From: Adiantum capillus-veneris
Lineage: Eukaryota > Streptophyta > Polypodiopsida > Polypodiales > Pteridaceae
Assembly: GCA_014529385.2 (NCBI GenBank)
Contig: CM043945.1
Location: 94,290,112-94,354,111 of the forward strand
Reading direction: 5' to 3'
DNA length: 64,000 nucleotides
The position numbers were made by a program, and so were the translations under genes. Under the pieces are notes generated by a model that was not told the origin of the DNA, searched no databases, and was given only the letters and a program-made list of their open reading frames with translations. Below are positions 21,580-31,400 of this stretch, one piece after another; the first letter of the stretch is position 1; each line of letters begins with the position of its first letter.

Positions 21580-24500
21580 TCCATTTGCTTAGGTCCACAT
21601 AGCACTAGTGAGTGCCCTACGTTTAGAGTAAAATTTAATGGAACTTGCAACGCATGTGGTAGGTATGGTCACCAAGCTAAGGATTGTTTAATGATCAAAC
21701 GTATGATGGCAAATAGACCACCTGTAGCCTGGACGGATGCGCCTCGAGCTCCTGTATTGATGCCTGCTCAACCTGTTGAGCAACTGCCGCAACACATGGT
21801 CCCTAGATCTCAAAATGTTGTACAAGCTACACCGCTACCACCTCCTGTGCTAGGACCGCAGCCCCCGCATCCAAGAGTCGCCCCTATGAACCAAGTGGGT
21901 TGCGAGCCATCAAATGCTTATCCAGATGGCTGTGAGGAGGAAATAGACACTAGTATTGCCTACGGACTTGATACATTGGAAGAGTGTCCTATATACTACA
22001 TGGAAGATTGTTGGGGGCAAGTCAAGCCGGTTTATCAAGCTGCTGCTCTCGCATCCAGAGGTCAAAATATCAACACCCAGGCTAGGAGGCCACCTCTTCA
22101 ATGCTACGAGTGTGGTGCACCACATCGAGCAGCGGAGTGCCCTATTAGGCTGCAAAAGAATGCTGCACAGATGCAAATGAATCAAGGGAGCACGTCTGCA
22201 ATGCCAATACTCACATGTAATCGTTGTGGCATAGATCACTTGATTGCCCAATGCCCCTATAACCCAAATGCGCCTAAAATCACACCCCTGAATTTGGTCG
22301 AAATTGCTAGTGTGACATCGCCAATACCACCCGTCGCACCCGCTTATGCGATTACACGGTCCATGCTTCAAGGGCCAGGCCATATCCTCGAAGAGAGAGA
22401 TACCATTTCAGTTATCCAAGCAAAGAAAAAGAAGACACGAAGGAAGAAGTCGCAGAATACGAAAAATTCAAAGCCAAGTTCCAAAACAAACATAGGAACA
22501 GGAGATGACCCCGTGTATATGAATGACCTCGAGGATGATTCAGATTCAATCGAGACAATGGAGACTAGAACCAATACCACAAGGGGAAAGACCGACACAG
22601 AAAACCGTAACATGGAACCAAATGAAAACCGAATAAGACAAAACCATAAAGAGCCTCTGAAAACACCACAGGTGTTTCCAAATCCAATCCAAGACCCCCA
22701 AGATAAACCGCAGGGGCAAAAAGGGAAAAATCGTAAAAAGAAGATCGGGACGTACCCAAACCTAGTAGACGAGATTGAGCAGGTGAAACATCTAAGAGGT
22801 TTAGTGGAGGAGACTCAAAGGAAACTAGAACCAGAACCCATGCATGTCAAAATTCATGACACAGTGTTTCCCACACAAGTTCATCCACCCCACATGAACC
22901 ATAGACCGTTAGCCATATCTAGTATCATCCAAGAAGGGAGTGAGGACGGGACATCAGAAAGTGAGCATACACCCTTCTTGTTGGAAAGGATGTTTAACGA
23001 AGGAATACCTGATCCCATTGAGGAATATGAGATTCCATCCTCACCAGTTCCTAGTCAAGGACCTACACCCTGCAAAACGCCAATGAATGTTGCCAAACTA
23101 GTGGACTTCATGTCTTCTGAGGTCCGAACCACGATCATAGCAAAGCTGTATGGAGATCCTGAGTTATTCCTTGCACTTCGAGCATTCCTTAACGGAGAGC
23201 TACGAACGGGATTACCGCAGTTTGCGCAACCAAATAGGCCTGACTCGATTATGATTGATGAGGAAAATCATGTGCAATCACTTGACTTAGATGGACACGA
23301 GTCTGTGATCGAGGTACCCATTAACGAATTAGGGCAGTATTTTGAAGGCGACGAGTCTAATGAGACCCTACCCATCACTACCAAGGGATTAACTATAAAG
23401 GGAATTCTTGATGGTGGTGCGGGAGTTAGCATCGTTACAAAAGATTGTTGGGAATCCATGGGAAAACCCCGCCTCAGTGTTACTAACATTGTGGTAAAGA
23501 TGGCAAATGGTACCATAGCCAAACCTATGGGGATGCTCAAGGATCTTAAGATCAAAGTTCTAGGACACAAGGTACGACATACGTTCATTGTAATAGATTT
23601 CTCTAAACACCTTATGTCATATGAGATGATTTTAGGACGACCATTCATGAGGGAAGCACAAATGGTTCACGATTGGTCTAAAAATCATGTCTATTTGCAA
23701 TTCCAAGACTCTGTCCTTAGAGTGGATTTGGTGACTGGTAAGGTACACCCCTTAGGGAGTAAAACCATTATTGATCATCGCTCTGACACCACAGTTCACT
23801 CGGCCCCACTACAATATTGTTACACTTGTAAGAAGGATACAGACATTGGCCAAGATTCTCCTTACATGGATGTGTTACCGGGTATGACTGAGTCAGACAA
23901 TGTGGATTGGGTCCACCTAGCATCAACCATAGACACTTGGGGAAATAGGGGGACGACCTGGGTAACACCTGAGGGGGTTGAAATGCCTATACCCTTAAAT
24001 ATGCTACAAGCAATGCATATCGCTTCCGACAAAACTCATCCTAATGTAACGAAGAAAACATACAAGTGGGTCCCTAAAGCTTCTTTAGTGACCATAGCTA
24101 GTGCTAAAAAACAGAAGCCTTGTAAGAAACGTACCACTCGCTCCAAGAAAAGTAAGAAAATGTTGCGATGGATCCCTAAACGACTATTGGAAGCCCAAGG
24201 CTACTATCAAGGAAATGATCAAATCTGGGTGCCGAAATGTAGATTGTGCTCTTACCTAACACCTGATCCAAGTGAGCCCAATCCCGTAGCTCCAAAACGA
24301 ATCAATGATCGTGGAAAGAAAAAAATCACAGAATGCTACACCCCCGTTCCCGACCTAGTTTGGGTACCAAAGAAAGAACGATTTGTTCTACCTAGCTCAG
24401 GAAGGGGGGAGTCCCATGAAGCTTCTAGCTCCTCATGTAATACATCCATAGAGGTAAAAGCTTCTACACCGCCTCCATCTATAGTAGTGGACCTCCATGA

Positions 24501-24702
24501 AGCTACAAAAGAATCCACACCTCCCAGTGTTCAAGAATCACCTGATGAACCACTTCAAGTTCGATCCTGGGAGAGTACCTTACCACCCTTGCAACTTGAC
24601 GAGGCACCTAGGGTAATAGAAAACTACTGGCAAAAATCCTCACCTATTACCAACTGGAACAATTGGTTTCAGAGGGTGACAAGCTCATTTCAAATGGTAT
24701 GA
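21580..24702 (+). CDS. Inner-element nucleocapsid-protease segment
   Basis: Same frame as the preceding capsid segment. Three zinc knuckles are visible: 'CNACGRYGHQAKDC' (CX2CX4HX4C, about 21649-21690), 'CYECGAPHRAAEC' (CX2CX3HX4C, about 22101) and 'CNRCGIDHLIAQC' (about 22216). A basic, charged linker follows (about 22420-22800). Next comes a retroviral-type aspartic protease domain with 'ILDGGAGVSIVTKD' (about 23404) and 'MILGRPFMREAQM' (about 23626). The catalytic triplet is D-G-G where the outer copy has D-S-G, so activity is doubtful. The C-terminal 300 residues carry four W-(V/I)-P-K motifs (about 24067, 24169, 24229, 24361). It stops at 24702 with no reverse transcriptase. The nearest ATG, at 21691, lies after the first knuckle, so it is unlikely to be the true start. 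Confidence 0.82.
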   Translation, partial: SICLGPHSTSECPTFRVKFNGTCNACGRYGHQAKDCLMIKRMMANRPPVAWTDAPRAPVLMPAQPVEQLPQHMVPRSQNVVQATPLPPPVLGPQPPHPRVAPMNQVGCEPSNAYPDGCEEEIDTSIAYGLDTLEECPIYYMEDCWGQVKPVYQAAALASRGQNINTQARRPPLQCYECGAPHRAAECPIRLQKNAAQMQMNQGSTSAMPILTCNRCGIDHLIAQCPYNPNAPKITPLNLVEIASVTSPIPPVAPAYAITRSMLQGPGHILEERDTISVIQAKKKKTRRKKSQNTKNSKPSSKTNIGTGDDPVYMNDLEDDSDSIETMETRTNTTRGKTDTENRNMEPNENRIRQNHKEPLKTPQVFPNPIQDPQDKPQGQKGKNRKKKIGTYPNLVDEIEQVKHLRGLVEETQRKLEPEPMHVKIHDTVFPTQVHPPHMNHRPLAISSIIQEGSEDGTSESEHTPFLLERMFNEGIPDPIEEYEIPSSPVPSQGPTPCKTPMNVAKLVDFMSSEVRTTIIAKLYGDPELFLALRAFLNGELRTGLPQFAQPNRPDSIMIDEENHVQSLDLDGHESVIEVPINELGQYFEGDESNETLPITTKGLTIKGILDGGAGVSIVTKDCWESMGKPRLSVTNIVVKMANGTIAKPMGMLKDLKIKVLGHKVRHTFIVIDFSKHLMSYEMILGRPFMREAQMVHDWSKNHVYLQFQDSVLRVDLVTGKVHPLGSKTIIDHRSDTTVHSAPLQYCYTCKKDTDIGQDSPYMDVLPGMTESDNVDWVHLASTIDTWGNRGTTWVTPEGVEMPIPLNMLQAMHIASDKTHPNVTKKTYKWVPKASLVTIASAKKQKPCKKRTTRSKKSKKMLRWIPKRLLEAQGYYQGNDQIWVPKCRLCSYLTPDPSEPNPVAPKRINDRGKKKITECYTPVPDLVWVPKKERFVLPSSGRGESHEASSSSCNTSIEVKASTPPPSIVVDLHEATKESTPPSVQESPDEPLQVRSWESTLPPLQLDEAPRVIENYWQKSSPITNWNNWFQRVTSSFQMV
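24404..24418 (+). other. Polypurine-tract-like run inside gag-protease frame
   Basis: AGGAAGGGGGGAGT lies within the coding frame. It is the same run type as at 24711 and at the true polypurine tract near 26619. Confidence 0.4.
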
Positions 24703-24710
24703 TCTACCCA

Positions 24711-24724
24711 AGGAAGGGGGGAGT
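24711..24724 (+). other. Internal polypurine tract immediately after gag-protease stop
   Basis: AAGGAAGGGGGGAG followed by TGTTTGC, 10 bp after the stop codon. It closely resembles the true polypurine tract plus LTR start of the outer element (AAGGAGGGGGGGAG then TGTTAG at 31785-31800). It may be a second plus-strand priming site or the relic of an earlier element end. Confidence 0.5.
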
Positions 24725-24799
24725 GTTTGCTAACATCAATCATTCACTCGCTCCCCTCTCAACCTTCCTCCCTGACCTCTCAATTCCAATCTTAGGGAA

Positions 24800-24812
24800 T
24801 GTATATATATAG
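24800..24812 (+). promoter_or_regulatory. Candidate internal TATA promoter for the 3' ORF
   Basis: TGTATATATATAGCC lies in otherwise ordinary sequence about 180 bp before the ATG at 24984. It has the spacing expected of a plant core promoter and a short 5' leader. It could let the 3' frame be expressed apart from the LTR transcript. Confidence 0.45.
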
Positions 24813-24983
24813 CCTTATACTCACAAAAAAACAAAAATAGTAAAGAGCAAGAGCGCCTAGCAATGAGAGAGCACCCTATCAGATCTTACATATAAGTCCA
24901 AATTCACCGTGTCAATTCAAGCAACACACAAAAACAACTCTTATGTTTTAAAGGCCTAACCAAATCTATCTGTCTTGTCAGAA

Positions 24984-25406
24984 ATGGCTACTTCACCAGA
25001 GGCATGCACTTCTATTTTTGATGAAAGGTACCCTTTGTCTTTTCCTCAAGTGTTCTACGTATGCTACCCTATACTTTCTTGCGAATGGGATTTGATAGAG
25101 AGCTTTGCATGTGAGAGAAATTTTGAGGAGTTAGAATGGCTGATACATCTATGGATAACTAGTGATCCCTACCCAGTAGCGAATGTGTCTCCAATGGCAC
25201 ATGCTTATTCTTTTGCACAAGATGAGTATCCACGCATCATGAGGTTCTTGATTAGCATGCTTGCACAAGAGGATGATGAAGAGGAACTAATAGAGAACGA
25301 GGAAGACTATGGCCTCACGGACAACGATTTTATTTATCTAGATGATGAGGATAGAGGCCTAGCCTTAGGGTGGCCACCCGGTTTATATAATATCCTCTTT
25401 CCTTGA
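24984..25406 (+). CDS. Inner-element 3' ORF, acidic protein of unknown function
   Basis: 140 codons from ATG 24984 to TGA 25404-25406. The ATG has a strong plant start context (GAAATGGC), and an upstream in-frame TTG is not needed. The N-terminal half is hydrophobic/aromatic with helical-looking stretches ('FPQVFYVCYPILSCEW', 'LEWLIHLWITSD'). The C-terminal 45 residues are strongly acidic ('EDDEEELIENEEDY', 'DNDFIYLDDEDRG'). No signal peptide or known domain is recognised. It stands alone between an internal TATA-like site and a long 3' untranslated region, in the sense orientation of the element, and shows no stop or frameshift. That position recalls the additional 3' frames of some plant retrotransposons. 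It may be a captured host gene fragment. Confidence 0.65.
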   Translation: MATSPEACTSIFDERYPLSFPQVFYVCYPILSCEWDLIESFACERNFEELEWLIHLWITSDPYPVANVSPMAHAYSFAQDEYPRIMRFLISMLAQEDDEEELIENEEDYGLTDNDFIYLDDEDRGLALGWPPGLYNILFP

Positions 25407-26617
25407 TTCTAAAAGGGGTGACAGATAGGTAGGTTAGGGGTCTAGATTGTGTTTTGAGTTTGTTTTTTAGGAGTTTTAATTTTTCACACTGACATGCCTC
25501 CTAGAGGTATAGTGCCTGTTTTTGGATGTGTTAGGTAGGACTTATATGGATCTCCATCCACATGGCTGAGGACATCTGCTTCAACGAAATGAGCCACTCC
25601 ATACCTCTAGGTGTACTACTTTCCATGATTCATGTTGGTGGATATGTGTAGTTGCTAATAATGATTTTTCATTCTTTGTTTGAGTGCAATAGTTATGATT
25701 GTTATCTGCCATTATAGATGTATAAATTTGTCTTTGCTTAAGTTGATTGAACTCCAGTTTAATCTTATGGATGAGCCTGGAGATTAGGAGACCGTGACTT
25801 TAGGTTAACTCATTTACTTGACCACTAGGCCTAGCTAATAAAATTATCCGAGTATTTGAGACCTTAGGAATGTTTTAGGCAGAGAAAGGCTTGCTCACTC
25901 AAACAACAAAAAACACTAGTGCGAATACCAAGGAAATGGAAGCAAAAAAAAAAAAAAAAACATAAGTGCCACAAATGAAAAATCTTATGCTGGAAGAGAA
26001 ATCCTGGCTTGAATTGGTACTTCACTCACATGTATTGTCTATGGTACTAGAGCCCTAGAGGTTCCCACTGTGGGCGCTTTTCCTTGAGAAGCAAAAAACC
26101 CCGGACATACAAAATAAGCACACACGTCACATGATTGTGACCCAAAGCAAAAAAGTATTAAAAAAAGATAAAGAAAAATTAAAAGACTTCCATTGAGCTT
26201 ACAATTAACATTTCAAGCTTTTGTTTGCAGTTGTGAGAGCGAGTTGGCTAATCAAAGCTGAAAAGCATAATTAGGGAATCTTGCATTTAGATAATCTTCT
26301 TAGCTTAGCTAGTACTAGAGTAGTTGTTTTAACCTTAGTCATAGCTAACTAATTGATAGACTCACCCATAAGCTCAAAACTCTTGATTAATTAATCTACT
26401 CAAAGTGCAATTTATTTGTCCTTAATGGCAGTCTAACATTTCATAAGTCTTGCAATTACTCATTTCCACATGTACTTTACATTCCCCTCATGATTTATGG
26501 CAATATAATTCCGCTTGCTAAAACAGTGACTTTGCCTTGCAGATTCAAATCTAGATGCTCTACAACATGGACATACCAAGCTTCAACTCAATAGCTTCCG
26601 AGGACGGAATCTACATC
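25407..26617 (+). other. Inner-element 3' untranslated region
   Basis: About 1.2 kb without a supported reading frame between the 3' ORF and the polypurine tract. Contains a poly-A run at about 25946-25960. Nothing else recognised. Confidence 0.55.
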
Positions 26618-26631
26618 AGGAAGGGGGGCAA
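26618..26631 (+). other. Polypurine tract of inner element
   Basis: AGGAAGGGGGGCAA directly precedes the 3' LTR start TGTTAACCC. This is the expected plus-strand primer site. Confidence 0.85.
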
Positions 26632-26932
26632 TGTTAACCCTCGTGGCTCACGGACACCCTATCGCCTACGACGGACACTGTAACCATATTATTTATTTAA
26701 GTAGAGTCAGGCACCGGGCTTGTCGGTCCAATAGGGAAAGGTAGAGTGATCGCCGATGAGAGGCGCACTCTAACACGAACATGCTAGGGTTAGTTGGCTA
26801 AGCATGGGCGCCCAAGTGTGAATGGGGTGAGCTCCTATAAAAGCCAACTAAACCTAATTTTTACTCATTCTCTCATTTGTGCAATAGAAGAGTGCTCTTG
26901 CTCCATCTCCATCTTCTTCTTCTTCACCTCCT

Positions 26933-26967
<35 letters not shown>

Positions 26968-27217
26968 GAGAGTGTGTGTGCGATCGAGCATTACGAAGGC
27001 ACGACGGGGGCGAGGCGGTTGAGCGCGGCACGACTGCAGCTTCTTCTTCATCACGGCGAGGAATCCACCACGAAGGCGAGCGTAGAGCGGTGAGTGACAC
27101 ACCCTTTGCTCTCTTGAGCTTGCTAGTTTAGGCTTGTTGTGTGCTTGGAGCCGTTTGTGGCTCGCACACGGTGTATTGGCAAGTCCCTTGCTTCGACAGT
27201 GTGGCAAGGAGCGCACA
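26632..27217 (+). repeat. 3' LTR of inner element
   Basis: 586 bp, nearly identical to 18024-18611, with a TATA box at 26836-26843. It is followed at once by the CATCA duplication (27218-27222), after which the outer element resumes. Confidence 0.95.
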
Positions 27218-27552
27218 CATCACACTATCGAAAATTTACCATCCATGATAGAAAAATCATCATGACGCCACCACTCAGGGAAAGAACCACCAACCAAGAA
27301 TCTTACAATGGTCTAGAAAATGCAAAAAGGATAGACCTCGCGGAACCAGGTGAAAAGTCTCAGCCGGTCTATATAGAAAACGATTTAGTCTCAAGGTCAT
27401 TTCTGGGCACAGATCCCAACATTTTTCATCACACACGTTTTCTGAATGACCTTTACATGCTAGCCACCAAGTTTAATCACATTTGGACCAAAATTGACCT
27501 CATATGCATAAAAAACGCAAAGTTAGGGCATAGAGGCAATAATAGGCCATAG
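27218..27552 (+). pseudogene. Outer-element coding tail after the nested insertion
   Basis: From the right CATCA copy the outer element resumes. An open stretch from about 27261 (MTPPLRERTT...) runs to a stop at 27552 and includes 'GEKSQPVYIENDLVSR'. No domain is recognised. The longer frame that begins in the inner LTR is a chimera created by the insertion. Confidence 0.4.
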
Positions 27553-27651
27553 ACCTACCAAAACTTGTCCAAATCACATGAAACTTGCACAACACATTTA
27601 CAAGCACATAACCAATCCATCTGTGTACTCACATGCAAAATTTGGTGAAGT

Positions 27652-28246
27652 AGACATCCTATGAGTAGGATGTCTATTTGAAATTTTTGGCCTACAGAGG
27701 ATGTTTGTCCATTCCAGATCCAATCACATTATCTTCAAGAGCTCATATACCAATTTTGAAGCCATTCTAATCATTTTTTACCCCCACCACCTTCAAGATA
27801 AACTTTTTTGAGCCCAAAAACACTACACAGTCTCTTAGAAGCATCAATCCTTGTCAAATCCAAATCCAAGAGCATAGCCATGTTCCATAGGCCAAGGACT
27901 ACCCACATAACAAATCCCATGCCATTTTGATGAAATAGACATCCTAGGCGTAGGATGTCTCCAGCATAATTTAGACCTTATGTGCAAAGAGTGACATAAT
28001 GGAAGTCAATAACATAGTGCAATGAGCCCATATATCAATTTTCAACCCATTTGGACATCACTTGCTACCTGTTATGGACTTTCTACCCAATTTGTGACCT
28101 AAAGTCTGAATCAGCCCAAAAATTTTCACTTTTTGATGCCCAAATCCATATCCAAGCACATAGCCATGTTCCATAGGCCAAGGACTACCAGCATGTCAAG
28201 TATCACCCAATTCTGATGAAAAAGACATCCTACACGTAGGATGTCT
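27652..28246 (+). repeat. ~286-bp tandem array, one 24-bp palindrome per unit
   Basis: Palindromes at 27652-27675, 27937-27960 and 28223-28246 (arms AGACATCCTA and TAGGATGTCT, four central bases) are spaced 285 and 286 bp. Sequence between them is also repeated: CATAGCCATGTTCCATAGGC then CAAGGACTACC at about 27874 and 28160, and GAGCTCATATACCAATTTT / GAGCCCATATATCAATTTT at about 27739 and 28025. The same palindrome occurs four times in the element's leader at 11.6-12.4 kb. The surrounding 27553-28440 has no reading frame. Confidence 0.92.
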
Positions 28247-28449
28247 AGAGGGAATTTTTTTGCCAGAATTGCATTGTGATCACATGCACAGTTTCACAAG
28301 TTCCTTTTAAGCTTTATTTTCAATTTTCAAGTCATTTGGATAGATAAAACTTAGGTTCTCAGTTAATATGAAAAAAAAACGCTGACTTCGGACTACTGTG
28401 TGTAACAGGATCACTGGCAGTCGCAAAGTCACCAGCAAAGAAGAAAAGA

Positions 28450-31400
28450 ATGACCATTAAGGATTACCTAGAAGAAGTGAAGCCCTTCATCATACCAGAA
28501 GGAACACTAAAGCCCACCAGCACATGGATCCTTGAAGATCTGCTAGAGTCCAACGACCTGAAGATCTACCAAGGAGTATTCAAAGACATTTTGAAGGGAA
28601 TGTGATCGAGCTACCAATGCTATCGCGGAAACTCAATGAGTTTGTAAGAAGCAAGATGGCCGGGTACTTGGAGAAGATTGATCTCCACAACTATTTTGAA
28701 GCAGTGCCGACGGGGGTTGACATAAAGAGAGTCTAGGAATTTGTGACAACAATAAAAGAAGATGGAGTGGCCAGAGTAACCGATCTACAAGGCAGGCCAG
28801 AAATAGAAATAGTCATCACCGAGCAAGTGGTAGCAGATGCATTAGACCTCTCCAACAAGGGGGATAGTGTAACTAAAAGAAGACATGATGTCAAGGTGTA
28901 CACTGAGAATAAAAGTAACTACACTTTTGAAGATATTGCCAACCCAAAAGTGGAAATCATGAGTCATTTGTACAACCAATACTTCCATATGTGTACGAAG
29001 CGGCCACAAAAGTAAAAAATGCCGCCAGGAGCAATTGCCACGACATTCACTTGGGCAATGATGAAGAGCACTCCAAAGCTAATCAATTATGCAGGATATA
29101 TACATGACAACCTAGTGAAGATGGGTAACAAGAAGCCCACATATATTGTTCCAGGAGAACTAATCACTAAGGTGATTTAAGGGGCATTGCACATAAAAGG
29201 AAGATGGCCTGACCCTCCATCACAAAACAACTGGCTGAGGCTCAAAGAATACAAAGAAGACGAGCAACAAAAAGCACCAAGGGTTTCCACAAGATTGAAA
29301 AGATGGCTAGAGCCTGTTCAAGAAGAGCAGCCGGAGCAAAATAAGGGAAAGAAAGAATTTGCCCAAGTGCTGGAAAAAGAGACAAAGTCACAAAAAGAAG
29401 ATAGACTAGAGCGGTTGATGGAGAGCTTTAGAGCAGAAAGGGCCCTTAAAGGCGATTTGAGTGAACTCTAGAAACCGTCTCTAGAAGCAATGTCGGGATC
29501 ATCCCAAAGCGTGCAAAGGGACAGATTCGAAGATTACATTAAAATTATTGAGATTCTTGATGCCACAGCAGAAAATATCCCACATGTATATTTTACAGAA
29601 GAGGAAGTGGAGCTAGTAGGACAGAAACTGCTAGACGAGCAGGAAAGCCAAGAGAGAGAAAGGAAGACAAAGGCAGACCAAGATTTAAAGAAAAGCCTAC
29701 ATCAGCCCTGAGTCCAGTCCACCGCCCTCACCACCTCCTTGCAGCCCTCCACAAGAAGATAAAGAGAAGGAAGACAACCACGAAGGCCAGGAAGAGTCCA
29801 AGAAAGAACAAAGCCAGGAGAGGGAAGAGGTTAAACCCAAGAGTGAGGATCCAAAGCCACATGAAGCATACAACACATTTCTGGACCTGCTAGCTGCAAG
29901 ATACACAAAAGAAGAGGCTGCCACATTCGCATTCGACTTGGCAAGCACAGGGCCTAAGGAGCAAATGCAAAGCATCAGGTTAGTAGAACTAAAAGAGAAG
30001 GCTACAGATACAGTGGACCTGCACCCCCCTCCAACGATTGGGATGTGGTGATGACAAAGTTAACCGGGTTAAGATCCCAGTCCACGGCCTCAGAAAGTGA
30101 GATGGCAACTCTCAAGGCCACTGAAGTGAAGATAAAACTGGAAGTAGACTCTTTACAAAGACAAAGTCAAAGGCAAAAAGAGAGAGAAGCGGAGCTATAG
30201 TCCAGTCTAGCAAAGGCATTGCAAAGATGCCAGGAAATGGAAAAAGAAAATCAGGAAGCAACCCAAAGAATGCAAGGAGTCGAAGAGGAGTGTAAGCAAC
30301 TCAGCAAATCATTGATAGATCCGGAGAGGGAAAGGGATAACCTGACCCTACAGCTAGCTGAGGAGTCCAAAGAAGTTGAAGCAATGAAAAACGCAAAAGA
30401 AAAGGCGGAGTTAGATCAAGAAGCCAGCCAGGATGAGGTCCTTGAGCTCAAGGACCAGCTTAAAGTGAAAGATCAGACCATCCAAAGGCTACGGGCATCT
30501 CCTGCCAGAGTCAGAGCTACTAGCTCGACTCACATCACTACGGAAAGCCAAATTTATGAAGAATAGATGCAAGAACTTTAGAAAGAGCTGACTCTAGAGA
30601 AAAAGAAACGATTGATGATGGCAGAAGGGTCAATTGTTATGCAAACATGAATGGAAGAAGAACAAAAAGGCATGAAAGAGGAATTAGAAAGTATCAAAAG
30701 AAAGCTCGAGGAGACGGAGAAGATAAACGCCGAGTTGAATGACCTCCTCGTGAACATGGGAGAAGGAGCTGAAACAGAAAAACAAAAACTCCTAAAGCAG
30801 ATTGAGGAGCTGAGAGGACAGCAAGCCGGAGAGCAAGAAGGTACAGGGCCAGCAGCCACTGAGGGCATAGATTTAGAAAATGTGGCAGATCCTATGGACA
30901 CACCTATGCAAGAGAAAATCCCAGTAGGATCCTCTCAAGATCCACAAGATGTGACACAGGAAGAGGAAGAAAAGTTGCGTAAAGAAATAGAGTTGGAGAT
31001 GAGAGAGACAACTAAGGAAGGCTTGGAATGGGAGCAGAGGGTTTTCAAATCCATGACCATCCAGAAGATTGACTCCAGCAACCTCAGGCGCGAATGGCTT
31101 TAGCCCTCTCTCCCATATCCTTTGCTAAAGTATGAAGCCGACACCATCAATAAGAGGATTAGAGAAGAGTCGACATTGCCACTGTACAACGTAGATATCT
31201 CCCAACCAGAAGGGGCTAGGTTAATAGTTGACTCTCAACCAAAATGGAGGAAGGTGTGGCTGACGAAGTACCTACAGTAGCTAATCCATTTGGTAGAGGC
31301 ACCCAAAAACATCAAAGACAACCTCAGCTTTTGTCCTCTACCAAGGATCAGGATGTGGAAGGGCCAGGAGATATTACAAAGGAGCCAACCCACTTGGCTA

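Larger units (their letters stand above)
18024..27217 (+). mobile_element. Inner LTR retrotransposon: gag-protease only plus 3' ORF, recent, no pol
   Basis: A complete 9.2-kb element has near-identical LTRs (18024-18611 and 26632-27217), a perfect tRNA-Asp primer site, a polypurine tract and a CATCA target duplication. By eye the LTRs differ by about four substitutions and one 2-bp GT/GA-tract indel, so insertion is recent. Coding content is a gag-protease frame of about 1,700 codons (one frame change and one stop) and a separate 140-codon 3' frame. Reverse transcriptase, RNase H and integrase are absent. The architecture fits non-autonomous gag-only (TR-GAG-like) elements, with a protease and an added 3' gene. 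Pol must have come from a partner element. Confidence 0.93.

Noticed and set aside
21910-22383. 157-codon minus-strand frame
   Set aside because: Antisense shadow of the gag-protease frame; no domain.
27139-27552. 137-codon frame crossing the inner 3' LTR end
   Set aside because: A chimera of LTR and outer-element sequence created by the insertion; not an original gene.
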